Part shown: positions 25,145 to 33,145 of the stretch, in pieces
Numbering within the stretch: position 1 is the first letter of the stretch
Layout: the number at the start of each line of letters is the position of its first letter
Assembly (NCBI GenBank): GCA_038230835.1
Contig: JBBRMM010000021.1
Location: forward strand, 1-53,623
DNA: 53,623 nucleotides
From: DASUHT01 sp038230835
GTDB lineage: Bacteria > Actinomycetota > Thermoleophilia > Gaiellales > JAICJC01
Direction: 5' to 3'
Notes under the pieces: model-generated
Seen by the model: only the letters and a program-made list of their open reading frames with translations
What the model was told of the DNA's origin: nothing
The model's database searches: none
Position numbers and translations under genes: made by a program

Positions 25145-26401
25145 TTAGCCGGCGTTGGGGAAGATCGCGAAGCGATCCTGGGTCTGGCCGTTGACGGTGG
25201 TGAAGTCACCACCGACGTACAGGGTGCCGAGACCGCTCTTCAGCGACCACACGCCGAGCACGCCGGCATTCGAGGTGAGCGCCGGTGCCCACGGCATCAG
25301 CAACCCGGTCGGGCTCAGCTCGAAGATCTTGTGGCGCGAGACGCGGGTGCTGGTGCCGTACTCCGACATCTGCGTGTTCGGCTTCGGGGCCACGTAGTCA
25401 CCGTGCATGCCGTAGATCGGATATCCCCCGACCGTGGTCACCGCCTGCACGTTGCCGTCGGTCTTCTCGTACCACAACTGTCGCCCGGTGGCGAAGTCGT
25501 AGGCCAGCGCGGTGCCGCCGGGGCCACCCATCGCAGCGTACAGGTTGGCGCCCGATCGAGACAGGTCGAGGATCTCAGAGGTGGGGTGGCTTGCCCATGC
25601 AAGCGGCCCGCCGCTGGACATCGACAGGGCCGAGATGTGAGCCTGTGAACCGAGTCCGTTGATGGTCGTGAACCAGCCACCTGCGATCACGCGGCCGCCG
25701 ACCGGGTCGGCGACCAGGTCACGCACCTCGTTGTTGGCGGCGGGCTTCCATGCGGCGTTGAGAGCGAACGCACCCGACGAGCCGAGCGTGAACTTGGCGA
25801 GCCGCGCACGTGGCTGGCCCGCCACCGACGTGAACGCGCCGCCGATGTACATGTCCGTCCCGGACTGAACGATCGCCTTCACCGTCCCGTTGACACCCAG
25901 GTTGCCGACCACCGGCGAGATCTGCCCCGTGGCGACGCTGAAGGACACCAGGTGCGGGCGGGCCAGGCCGTTGACCGTCGTGAACGCACCGCCGACGTAC
26001 AGGGTGGTGTGGTCGGGGGAGCCGGCCAGGAAGTACACCCGGCCGTTCAGCACCGGAGCCCACGAGAGCAACCCCCCGGTGGTGGCATCCTCAGCCGCAA
26101 GAAAGGTTCGCTTGGCGGTCGTGCCGGAGTGATTGGCCGCGATCGTGAAGTCGCCGGCGATGTAGACGATGTTGCCGAGCCGCAGCGTGTCGTCGACGCG
26201 GCCCTGCTCCTTGTTGGACAGCGACCAGTTGGACACCGGAAACTGCCACGCCGCGCTGACGTCGGCGGTGGACAGGTTGGGGCTGACGGGCACGACGGCT
26301 GCGCGTGCGTGCGAGGTACCGGCGAGGCCCGCCAGGGCTGCGCCGGCGAGACCGGCAGCGGCCGCCAGGCGCGCGGCGCGACTGATGCTGTGGGTGAACA
26401 T
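25145..26401 (-). CDS. Secreted beta-propeller protein with delta-60-type GGxFTxVNG repeats
   Basis: The 418-residue protein has a signal peptide (ISRAARLAAAAGLAGAALAG, cleavage near SHARA). It then repeats a short unit with the core GGxFTxVNG: LYVGGAFTTVNG, MYIGGAFTSVAG, VIAGGWFTTING and LYVGGDFTTVNG, plus VYIAGDFTIAAN at the start. This matches delta-60/DUF5122-like propellers found in extracellular proteins; the ligand and role are unknown. GGAG sits only 2 nt before the ATG, closer than ideal. The gene converges on the EAL-HDOD gene across the repeat-bearing spacer. Confidence 0.82.
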   Translation of the reverse strand: MFTHSISRAARLAAAAGLAGAALAGLAGTSHARAAVVPVSPNLSTADVSAAWQFPVSNWSLSNKEQGRVDDTLRLGNIVYIAGDFTIAANHSGTTAKRTFLAAEDATTGGLLSWAPVLNGRVYFLAGSPDHTTLYVGGAFTTVNGLARPHLVSFSVATGQISPVVGNLGVNGTVKAIVQSGTDMYIGGAFTSVAGQPRARLAKFTLGSSGAFALNAAWKPAANNEVRDLVADPVGGRVIAGGWFTTINGLGSQAHISALSMSSGGPLAWASHPTSEILDLSRSGANLYAAMGGPGGTALAYDFATGRQLWYEKTDGNVQAVTTVGGYPIYGMHGDYVAPKPNTQMSEYGTSTRVSRHKIFELSPTGLLMPWAPALTSNAGVLGVWSLKSGLGTLYVGGDFTTVNGQTQDRFAIFPNAG

Positions 26402-26633
26402 TTCTCCGGGCGCTCCAAGTTTGCGGACAGGACGATTGACCGCAGGGCGCCGCCCGACCGTGCAGCGTGCACTGCGTGCACGTGCCGGTTGGGATCACGT
26501 TTTGAGACTGACGACCCCTCGCAGTCATTCACCAGATCGGCGTCCAGCGGCAAGCCTGAAGCGAATTGCTCCATTTGCAGGGGCGAATCACACAGGCCGG
26601 GTACAGCGTGTCACTCCGACGGGTGACCCGGGT
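26402..26633. other. 232-bp upstream region of the beta-propeller gene
   Basis: No gene is seen. It contains GTGCAC-TGC-GTGCAC (26467-26481), two copies of a 6-bp palindrome, which could be a protein-binding site for the downstream (minus-strand) secreted protein gene. Confidence 0.3.
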
Positions 26634-27368
26634 CTACCCTCGTCCGGGTGCCGCGGCAGCCACGGCGTCCGCATACGTGAGCTGGCCGTCCAGGAATGCT
26701 CGCCCGATCGCCACCGAGTCCGCCAATCGCGCCGCTGCCGCGACGTGGCCGAGTGTGGCGATCCCGCCGGCGGCTGTCAGCTCACCGTCGATCAGCGGGC
26801 GAAGCCGCCGCAGCAGGGCGAGATCGGGGCCGCGCCCGGTGCCGTCGCGATCGATGCCCGTAACCAGGAAGTCGGGCACGCCGGCCGCCGTCAGCGCCAG
26901 CACGAACCGCTCCACCGACAGGCCCGAATCTCGTTCCCATCCGCCCACGCGAACGCGGCCGCCTCGGGAGTCCGCCGCGACGGTCACCCGGCCGGTGCGC
27001 CGCGCCAACTCCCCGACCACCACAGGGTCCGTTGCGGCCAGCGAACCGACGATCACCCGCGCCGCCCCGAGCTCGAGCAGTTCCAGCACGTGTCCCGGCT
27101 CGCGAACGCCCCCACCGACGACCACCTCCAGGCCCTGCAACTCCGCGAGCGCCGCGATCAGCCGCACGTGGGCCGCGGAGCGCACACCTGTCCGGGCCGC
27201 GTCCAGGTCGATCACATGGATCCGCGACGCGCCGTGCTCGCGGTACGACCGCGCAAGCTGGAGGGGATCGGCGGAGTAGTCGGTGACCCGGTCGTAGCGT
27301 CCCTGGTGCAGTCGCACGACGCGTCCTCCGAGCAGGTCGATGGTCGGCACGACCAGCGCCGCGCGCAT
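26634..27368 (-). CDS. hisA: HisA, ProFAR isomerase (possibly PriA-type)
   Basis: This (beta-alpha)8 barrel of 244 residues catalyses the fourth histidine-pathway step, an Amadori rearrangement. The first catalytic Asp is in VVPTIDLLGGRVVRL and the second in VAADSRGGRVRVGGW. Phosphate-binding loops are VVGGGVREP with VIVGSLA and TAAGGIATLGH with VAIGRAF. In actinobacteria the same fold can also do the TrpF reaction (PriA), which sequence by eye does not settle. ATG 27368 was chosen because upstream frame extensions cross the operator. It diverges from the main his operon across the TTTTAGCATGCTAAAA palindrome. Confidence 0.93.
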   Translation of the reverse strand: MRAALVVPTIDLLGGRVVRLHQGRYDRVTDYSADPLQLARSYREHGASRIHVIDLDAARTGVRSAAHVRLIAALAELQGLEVVVGGGVREPGHVLELLELGAARVIVGSLAATDPVVVGELARRTGRVTVAADSRGGRVRVGGWERDSGLSVERFVLALTAAGVPDFLVTGIDRDGTGRGPDLALLRRLRPLIDGELTAAGGIATLGHVAAAARLADSVAIGRAFLDGQLTYADAVAAAAPGRG

Positions 27369-27377
27369 GGTGCTTCG

Positions 27378-27393
27378 TTTTAGCATGCTAAAA
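27378..27393. promoter_or_regulatory. Operator TTTTAGCATGCTAAAA between hisA and the his operon
   Basis: A perfect 16-bp palindrome lies in a 35-bp divergent spacer. Its right half overlaps the -10 box TAAAAT (27389-27394), 9 nt before the regulator's ATG. Its left half lies where the hisA promoter must be. The adjacent regulator is of the TrpR superfamily, whose members bind such short palindromes with a co-repressor. A histidine-responsive repressor site is inferred. Confidence 0.75.
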
Positions 27394-27403
27394 TGGTAGC
27401 GCG

Positions 27404-27748
27404 ATGACCAAACCCACCGCCGCATCTCATGCCGCCGCCGTGCCGGAGCCTGCCGACGCCTGGCGTACCGCCGCGGTCGACGACCTGTGCGAGGCGCTGC
27501 TCACGCTGCGCACGCGCGACGAGGCTGCGGCCTTCCTGCGCGATGTGTGTTCGCTCCACGAGCTCGAGGTACTGGCACACCGATGGGAAGCCGCCCGGCT
27601 GCTCGACCAGGGCATTCCGTACGCCCGAGTCGCCGAACGCGTGCACGGTTCCACGGCGACCGTCACCCGCGTCGCGCATTGGCTGCGGCACGGGCAGGGT
27701 GGATACCGGCTGGTGCTCGATCGGCTGGCCCGCGGGAGCGGAGGATGA
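27404..27748 (+). CDS. TrpR-superfamily regulator of the YerC/HisR type
   Basis: This 114-residue DNA-binding protein has the TrpR/YerC fold: DDLCEALLTLRTRDEAAAFLRDVCSLHELEVLAHRWEAARLLDQG followed by the helix-turn-helix IPYARVAERVHGSTATVTRVAHWLRHG. It heads the his operon and its stop overlaps hisG by ATGA. Members of this family next to his genes are taken to be histidine-responsive repressors. The palindrome in its own promoter supports control of itself, the operon and divergent hisA. The N-terminal ~20 residues are an Ala/Pro-rich extension. Confidence 0.88.
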   Translation: MTKPTAASHAAAVPEPADAWRTAAVDDLCEALLTLRTRDEAAAFLRDVCSLHELEVLAHRWEAARLLDQGIPYARVAERVHGSTATVTRVAHWLRHGQGGYRLVLDRLARGSGG

Positions 27749-28605
27749 CGCGGCCGTTCCGGCTCGCGCTCCCGTCGAAGGGGCGCATGCACGGGCCCGC
27801 TCTGGATCTGGCCCGCGACGCCGGCGTCGAGGTCGACGCATCCGGCCGTGCCCTGCATACGCATTGCTCGAGATGGGACATCGAGGTGCTGCTCGCCCGC
27901 TCGGACGACATACCCGCGTGGACGCAGGACGGTGCCGTGGAGATGGCCATCGCCGGACGCAACCAGGTGGTCGAGAGCGGCGCAGAGGTCGAGGAGTTGG
28001 CGGCGCTCGGTTTCGGCCATTGCCGTCTGGCGGTGGCGGTGCGCGACGACGGTCCGGTGGCGGAGGTCGCCGACCTGGCCGGACGGCGGGTCGCGACGTC
28101 CCACCCCAACACCACTCGCCGCTACCTCGCCCAGCTGGGTGTGGAAGCCGAGATCACCGCCATCCACGGATCGGTGGAGCTGGCCCCCCGGCTCGATGCG
28201 GCAGACGCGATCGTCGACCTCGTGTCGACGGGCGACACCCTGCGTGCGAACGGCTTGCGGCCGATCGCAACCGTCGTCGAGTCGGAGGCGGTGCTGCTGG
28301 CCCGACCCCACCTTCGCGACGACCATCGAGCCACCGTGGACGAGCTGGCCACGGTCATCCGCAGCGTGGTCGCGGCCCGCCACCGTCGGTATCTGATGCT
28401 GAACGCACCCGACGATGCGCTGGAGACGATCATCCAGCTGATCCCCGGGATGGACTCCCCGACGGTGCTGCCGCTGGCCATGCCCGGCATGCACGCGGTG
28501 CACGCCGTGGTGCCGGCGGACCGGGTGATCGACCTGCTCGGACCGTTGCGGGCCGCGGGCGCCCGGGCGCTGCTGGTGCTTCCGATCGACAACCTGATCC
28601 CCTGA
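27745..28605 (+). CDS. hisG: HisG, ATP phosphoribosyltransferase (long form)
   Basis: The protein condenses ATP with PRPP, the first and feedback-controlled step of histidine synthesis. It has 286 residues, the length of the long form with a C-terminal regulatory domain that binds histidine. Recognisable parts are RLALPSKGRM, AIAGRNQVVE, the PRPP loop AIVDLVSTGDTLRANGL and the C-terminal PDDALETIIQLIPGMDSPTVLPLA. Because this form is regulated on its own, no hisZ is needed, and none is seen. The ATG overlaps the regulator stop (ATGA), and the stop shares a base with the next start (TGATG). Confidence 0.95.
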   Translation: MTRPFRLALPSKGRMHGPALDLARDAGVEVDASGRALHTHCSRWDIEVLLARSDDIPAWTQDGAVEMAIAGRNQVVESGAEVEELAALGFGHCRLAVAVRDDGPVAEVADLAGRRVATSHPNTTRRYLAQLGVEAEITAIHGSVELAPRLDAADAIVDLVSTGDTLRANGLRPIATVVESEAVLLARPHLRDDHRATVDELATVIRSVVAARHRRYLMLNAPDDALETIIQLIPGMDSPTVLPLAMPGMHAVHAVVPADRVIDLLGPLRAAGARALLVLPIDNLIP

Positions 28606-30203
28606 TGCACACGGTGCCGATCCGACCCGACCTGGCCGATGCCCGGCCCTACCTGTGGGAGGAGGGCTTACCGAGCGACCGCGCGCTGCACCGGTTCGAC
28701 ATGAACACCCAGCCCATGCCGCCGAGCTGGTACGCCCAGGTCCAGGCGCGGCTCGCACGGCTACCCGTGAGCCGCTATCCAGACGCGACCTACCGCCGCC
28801 TGCGTGAGGCGCTGGCCGAATACACGGGTCATCCAGCCGAGTTGATCGTCCCCACCGCCGGAGCCGACGAGGCCCTGGCGGTCTGCGCGCTGCTGGCGCT
28901 GCGCCCGGGCGATCGCGCATACGCGCGGATGCCGTGCTACACCATGTTCCGTAACCTGGCCCGGCTGGCGGGCGCGGAGCTGGTGTCCGAGCCCGAGGGT
29001 GCGCGGGTGCGGTTCGTGTGCGCCCCTCACAACCCCACCGGCGCCGACGTCGAACCGTGGGAGGTGGCCCCGGCCGACGGCCTGCTGGTGGTCGACCAGG
29101 CCTACGTCGAATACGGCGGCACCGACCTCTCGCAGCTTCCACTGGAGCGCAGCGACACCGTGGTCGTGCGCACGCTGTCCAAGGCGTTCGCGCTGGCGGG
29201 GGCTCGGGTCGGCTACATCCTCGCGCCCGAGGCGTTAGCCGCCCAGCTTGATGCGATCCGCTTGCCGGCGGGGATCTCGACCGTCTCGGCGGCGCTGGCC
29301 GAGCTGGCGCTCGAGCATGTGGACGAGATGCGGACCACGGCGGCGGCCACGATCCGGGAGCGCGACCGTATGGCAGCAGCCCTGCGTGGGGCCGGAATGA
29401 CCGTCGCGGACTCGTGCGCCGGATTCATCCTTGTGGACACGGGGCAGTCCGGCGTTGTAATCTCCGGTCAACTGCTCGACCGTGGACTGGTCGTGCGCAC
29501 CTTTGCTGACCCGGCGCTGACGACGTCGATCAGAGTCAGCCCCTCCACACCGGAGGCCAACGACCTGCTGCTGGAGACGCTCGGGGCATCCCCCTCTCGC
29601 CCCGAGCGCCTCCGGCCAGGACGCCTCGGGACGGTGCAGCGGGCTACGCGCGAGACCGAGATCCAATGCCGGGTGGCGGTCGACGGCAACGGAGAGGCCG
29701 CCGTCGCCACCGGGCTCGGGTTCCTCGACCACATGCTGACCGCACTCGCGTGTCACTCGCTGATCGACATCGATCTGCGCTGCCAGGGTGACCTGTGGGT
29801 GGACGCTCACCACACCGTCGAGGACACTGCGGTCGCGCTCGGGGGTGCCCTCGACGAGGCGCTCGGCGACCGCGCCGGCGTGCGTCGCTTCGCCGACGCA
29901 ACGGCACCGCTCGACGAGGCGCTCTGCCAGGCAACGGTCGACCTTTCGGGCCGCGGGATCGCCCTCGTCGAACTGCAACTCGTGGGCCCGATGCTCGGCG
30001 AGCTCCCGGCGTCGATGGTGCCGCACTTCTTCGACACGATCGCGCGGAACGCGCGCATCGGCCTGCATCTTTCGGGGTCGGGGGACGACGACCACCACCT
30101 TGTCGAAGCCGCGTTCAAGGCGTTCGCGCTCGCCCTGCGGCGGGCGTGCGAGATCGATCCCCAGCGGTCGTCCACAGTGCCCAGCACCAAGGGATCGCTG
30201 TGA
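28605..30203 (+). CDS. hisCB: HisC-HisB fusion: histidinol-phosphate aminotransferase + imidazoleglycerol-phosphate dehydratase
   Basis: The single frame of 532 residues carries two enzymes. Residues 1 to about 335 are a class I/II PLP aminotransferase with APHNPTG (Asn143), DQAYVEY (Asp164) and TLSKAFALAGARVGY (Lys193 binds PLP). Residues about 345-532 are HisB with the Mn-binding motifs LDHMLTALACHS, AHHTVEDTAVALG, PHFFDTIARNA and DDHHLVEAAFKAFA. No stop or start codon context separates them; the linker is LGASPSRPERLRPGRLG. HisB works at step 6 and HisC at step 7, so the fusion joins consecutive reactions. It begins in the hisG stop and ends in a GTGA overlap with hisH. Confidence 0.93.
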   Translation: MHTVPIRPDLADARPYLWEEGLPSDRALHRFDMNTQPMPPSWYAQVQARLARLPVSRYPDATYRRLREALAEYTGHPAELIVPTAGADEALAVCALLALRPGDRAYARMPCYTMFRNLARLAGAELVSEPEGARVRFVCAPHNPTGADVEPWEVAPADGLLVVDQAYVEYGGTDLSQLPLERSDTVVVRTLSKAFALAGARVGYILAPEALAAQLDAIRLPAGISTVSAALAELALEHVDEMRTTAAATIRERDRMAAALRGAGMTVADSCAGFILVDTGQSGVVISGQLLDRGLVVRTFADPALTTSIRVSPSTPEANDLLLETLGASPSRPERLRPGRLGTVQRATRETEIQCRVAVDGNGEAAVATGLGFLDHMLTALACHSLIDIDLRCQGDLWVDAHHTVEDTAVALGGALDEALGDRAGVRRFADATAPLDEALCQATVDLSGRGIALVELQLVGPMLGELPASMVPHFFDTIARNARIGLHLSGSGDDDHHLVEAAFKAFALALRRACEIDPQRSSTVPSTKGSL

Positions 30204-30826
30204 CCGAACCGGTGACCGTGATCGACTACGGCGCGGGCAACCTGGCCAGCCTGTCGGCGGCCCTGCGGCGGTGCCGGGAGACCGTGCGGATCACCGGCGA
30301 CGCCGAAGCCGTGGGCGCTGCCCGACGCCTGATCCTGCCCGGCGTCGGAGCGGCCGGTGCCGCGATGCGCGAGCTCGAGCGGCGAGACCTGGCGCACGCG
30401 ATCGTGGACGCGGTCGGACGCGGGGCCACGCTGCTCGGCATCTGCCTGGGCATGCACCTGATGTTCGATCGAAGCGCCGAAGGCGACGTGGCCTGCCTCG
30501 GACTGGTGCCCGGAGGGGTGCGCCCGATCGACTGGAGCCGGCGGCTGCCGCACATGGGCTGGAACGACGTTTCACCCGTGACAGCGCACCCGCTCACCAA
30601 GAGCCTGCCCGCGGTGTGCTACTTCGCTCATTCCTTCGCCGTCGAGCCAGACGACCCGTCGGCGGTCGCCGCAACCACCGAACTCGACGGGCAGGAGTTC
30701 GCGAGCGTCGTCGTCGTCGATCGTGTGGCGGGCGTGCAGTTTCACCCGGAGCGCAGCGGACGGAGCGGAGCACGCCTGCTCGACACCCATCTGACATGGA
30801 GCGCCGCATGCTGCGTCGCCGCGTGA
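30200..30826 (+). CDS. hisH: HisH, glutaminase subunit of imidazole glycerol phosphate synthase
   Basis: The 208-residue class I glutamine amidotransferase supplies ammonia to HisF. It shows VTVIDYGAGNLASLSAALRR at the start, the nucleophile cysteine in LLGICLGMHLMFDRSAEG, PHMGWNDV, CYFAHSFA and the His/Glu pair in GVQFHPERSG. The GTG start overlaps the hisCB stop (GTGA). The 3' end overlaps the hisF start by about 30 bp, as expected for two subunits made together. Confidence 0.94.
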   Translation: MTEPVTVIDYGAGNLASLSAALRRCRETVRITGDAEAVGAARRLILPGVGAAGAAMRELERRDLAHAIVDAVGRGATLLGICLGMHLMFDRSAEGDVACLGLVPGGVRPIDWSRRLPHMGWNDVSPVTAHPLTKSLPAVCYFAHSFAVEPDDPSAVAATTELDGQEFASVVVVDRVAGVQFHPERSGRSGARLLDTHLTWSAACCVAA

Positions 30827-31559
30827 TCCCGTGCCTGGATGTGCGCGGCGGCCGTCTGGTGAAGGGGGTGCGATTCGCCGACCTCCAGGACCGAGGAGAC
30901 CCGGTGGACGCCGCTCGGCGATACGCCGTCGAAGGTGCCGACGAGATCGTCTGGCTCAACATCTCAGCGGCGCGGGAGGATTGGGCGTCCCTGCTACGGG
31001 CGGTGGCGAGGGCGGCGGAGCACGTGGACGTGCCGCTGTGCGTGGGCGGCGGGATCGACCGGCCCCAGCGCGCGCGCGAACTGCTGCTGGCGGGCGCCGA
31101 CAAGGTGGCCGTGAATACCGCCGCCCTCGACCGTCCCGGCCTGGTGTCGGAGCTGGCCGAACGCTTCGGCAGCCAGTGCGTGGTGGTGGCGATCGACGCC
31201 ATCCGCCGCGGGACGCGGTGGGGAGCACGCGCGGCGGCGGGATCGCGCGAGACCGGGCGCGACGCACTGGAGTGGTCGGTGGAGGCGACTCAGCGCGGCG
31301 GCGGAGAGCTGCTGGTGACCAGCATCGACGCCGACGGGACGCGGGCCGGCTACGACCTGGCGCTGATCCGGCGCGTCTGCGAGCGGGTGGACGTGCCCGT
31401 GATCGCATCCGGTGGCGCCGGCCGGGCGAGGCACATGGTGGAGGCGCTGCACAGCGGCGCCCAAGCGGCGCTGGCAGCGTCGATCTTCCACGAACGGGAG
31501 GTCGCCGTCGAGGAGTCAAGCGGGAGGCGGCAGCCGCCGGGCTACCGGTCAGGGAGTGA
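30796..31559 (+). CDS. hisF: HisF, cyclase subunit of imidazole glycerol phosphate synthase (apparent 1-nt frameshift)
   Basis: The (beta-alpha)8 cyclase starts MERRMLRRRVIPCLDVRGGRLVKG (catalytic Asp in CLDV) and continues with VPLCVGGGID, LLLAGADKVAVNT, the second Asp in VVVAIDAI, LLVTSIDADGT and VIASGGAGRARHMVEAL. At about 31515, after HEREVAVEE, the frame shifts. The expected end VKREAAAAGLPVRE and TGA lie in the +1 frame, and restoring one G gives a normal 254-residue protein whose stop makes a GTGA overlap with hisIE. As written, the frame runs on out of phase to 32076. ATG 30808 is an alternative start. Confidence 0.9.
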
Positions 31560-32131
31560 GCGACGAACTGATCACCTGCGTGGTGCAGGATGGAGGCAGC
31601 GGAGACGTGCTGATGGTGGCCTGGGCCGATCGGGAAGCCCTGGATGCGACCCGTCGCACCGGGCTCGCCCATTTCCACTCCCGCTCGCGAGACAAGCTGT
31701 GGCTGAAGGGTGGCAGCTCGGGCAACACCATGGCGGTGGACTCGATCACACCCGACTGCGACGGCGACACGCTGCTGATCCGAGTGCGCCCGGCGGGGCC
31801 GGCCTGCCACACCGGAAGCGACACCTGCTTCGGACCGCGTCAGCTCGACTCCAGACCGTCGGTGCTGGTCGAGCTGCGAACGCTGTTCGCCCGGCGTGCG
31901 GAGGATGCGCCGCCGGGGTCATACGTCGCCTCGATGCTGGCCGCGGGGCGGGAGCAAGCGGCTCGCAAGGTGGGCGAGGAGGCGGTCGAGGTGCTGCTCG
32001 CCGCCCCGGGATCCGACCATCTGGTCAGCGAGGTGGCCGACCTGTGGTTTCACACCATGCTGCTGCTGGCCCGTGACGGTATCGACCCGCTGGCGCCACT
32101 CGAGGAGCTCCGCCGCCGACGTGATCGCTGA
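31556..32131 (+). CDS. hisIE: HisIE, bifunctional PRAMP cyclohydrolase / PRATP pyrophosphohydrolase
   Basis: The 191-residue fusion catalyses steps 2 and 3. HisI occupies residues 1 to ~105: VLMVAWADREALDATRRTGLAHFHSRSRDKLWLKG, DCDGDTLLIRV and the zinc cysteine motif GPACHTGSDTCF. HisE follows (LVELRTLFARRAEDAPPGSYVASML, ARKVGEEAVEVLLAA, VSEVADLWFHTMLLL) with its acidic metal ligands. The GTG start is inside the restored hisF stop (GTGA). The stop lies 11 bp inside the next gene. Confidence 0.94.
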   Translation: MSDELITCVVQDGGSGDVLMVAWADREALDATRRTGLAHFHSRSRDKLWLKGGSSGNTMAVDSITPDCDGDTLLIRVRPAGPACHTGSDTCFGPRQLDSRPSVLVELRTLFARRAEDAPPGSYVASMLAAGREQAARKVGEEAVEVLLAAPGSDHLVSEVADLWFHTMLLLARDGIDPLAPLEELRRRRDR

Positions 32132-32942
32132 CTACCACATGCACCTGGCCGGTGACGGCGAGCCGTACACCGATGCCCGGTTCTCGATCGAGTGGATCGG
32201 GCGCTACAGCGAGCGCGCGGCGGAGCTCGGGATCGCCGAGATCGGGTTCACCGACCACGTCTACCGATTCACCGTCGCGCGAACGTGGATCGACGCCCCG
32301 CTCTGGCAGGCGCAGGCGGTCGAAGATCTGACCCACTACGTGTCGGCCGTGGGGGCGGCGCAGAAAGCGGGGCTGGCGATCAAACTCGGTCTGGAGGTGG
32401 ATTGGGTGCCGGGCCGGGAGCGAGAGATCGCGGCGCTCGGGCGGGCGTACCCGTGGGACTTCCTGATCGGGTCATACCACTGGATCGGCGATCGCGAGAT
32501 CGACCACCAGGCCAACTCGGTGTGGGACACGACGCCGGCCGACGAAGTGTGGAGGCGCTACACCGACGGGTTCTGCGCAGCTGCCCAGAGCGGGCTCTTC
32601 GACTGCATGGCCCATCCCGACCTGCCGAAGGTGTTCGGCCACCGCCTCCGTCCCGAACCGCTGGCGCTCTACCGTGACATGGCGGACGCGGTCCAGGCGG
32701 GCGACGTCTGCATCGAGGTCTCGACGGCCGGGCTGCGCAAACCGGCGGCCGAGATCTACCCCACGTCGAAGCTGCTCGGCATGTTTGCCGCCCGCCGCGT
32801 GCCGGTCACCCTCGGCTCCGACGCGCACTCGCCCGCAGGCGTCGGCCGGGACTTCGACAAGGCGCTGCGCGCCCTGGCCGAGGCCGGCTATCGCGAACTG
32901 ACCTTCTTCTCCGGTCGCGAGCGGACGGCTCAGGCGGTATAG
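32121..32942 (+). CDS. PHP-family histidinol-phosphatase (HisK/HisJ type)
   Basis: This PHP-domain metallophosphatase of 273 residues begins VIADYHMHLAGDG (the HxH metal site). It continues with IGFTDHVYRF, KLGLEVDWVPGRE, FLIGSYHWIGD, DCMAHPDLPKVFG, CIEVSTAGLRKPAAEIYP and TLGSDAHSP, all metal ligands or core strands of the HisK-type histidinol-phosphate phosphatase. Position as last gene of the his operon, with an 11-bp overlap on hisIE, supports the role (step 8). The pathway then lacks only hisD here. Confidence 0.88.
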   Translation: MIADYHMHLAGDGEPYTDARFSIEWIGRYSERAAELGIAEIGFTDHVYRFTVARTWIDAPLWQAQAVEDLTHYVSAVGAAQKAGLAIKLGLEVDWVPGREREIAALGRAYPWDFLIGSYHWIGDREIDHQANSVWDTTPADEVWRRYTDGFCAAAQSGLFDCMAHPDLPKVFGHRLRPEPLALYRDMADAVQAGDVCIEVSTAGLRKPAAEIYPTSKLLGMFAARRVPVTLGSDAHSPAGVGRDFDKALRALAEAGYRELTFFSGRERTAQAV

Positions 32943-32982
32943 CGGCCAAACACGATGGTCGCCGCCGACCCGCGCTGTTCGC

Positions 32983-33145
32983 TAGTGCTCCGTTCCGGAA
33001 GTCGTGTGATGAATGGGCGAGCGAAAACCGAGCATCGCCAGGACGCAGGGAGCGTCGATAGTGGTGCTATCGACGCGACCGAGGACGCCGGGAGGCGACG
33101 GTTTGCAGCCGCCCAGGCGTGCAAGACTTTCGGTACGGAGCACTA
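32983..33145. repeat. Fold-back element 2 (163 bp imperfect palindrome)
   Basis: The terminal arms are 21 nt with 19 paired: left 32983-33003 starts TAGTGCTCCGT, right 33125-33145 ends ACGGAGCACTA. The apex is a perfect hairpin GCGTCGATAG-TGGTG-CTATCGACGC (33052-33076). It includes CCAGGACGCAGGGAGCG (33038-33054), which recurs exactly on the other strand of element 3. It fills the gap between the convergent his and arg operons, and its right end supplies the argH stop codon. Confidence 0.82.

Noticed and set aside
24646..25212. 188-codon minus-strand frame with repeated CAPVRTG
   Set aside because: The repeated peptide is just the GGGGTCAGACCCC DNA repeat translated; no promoter, RBS or domain.
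29788..32076. A 762-codon plus-strand frame
   Set aside because: It joins an antiphase stretch of hisB/hisH, real hisF, and out-of-phase hisI sequence after the frameshift; not a fusion protein.
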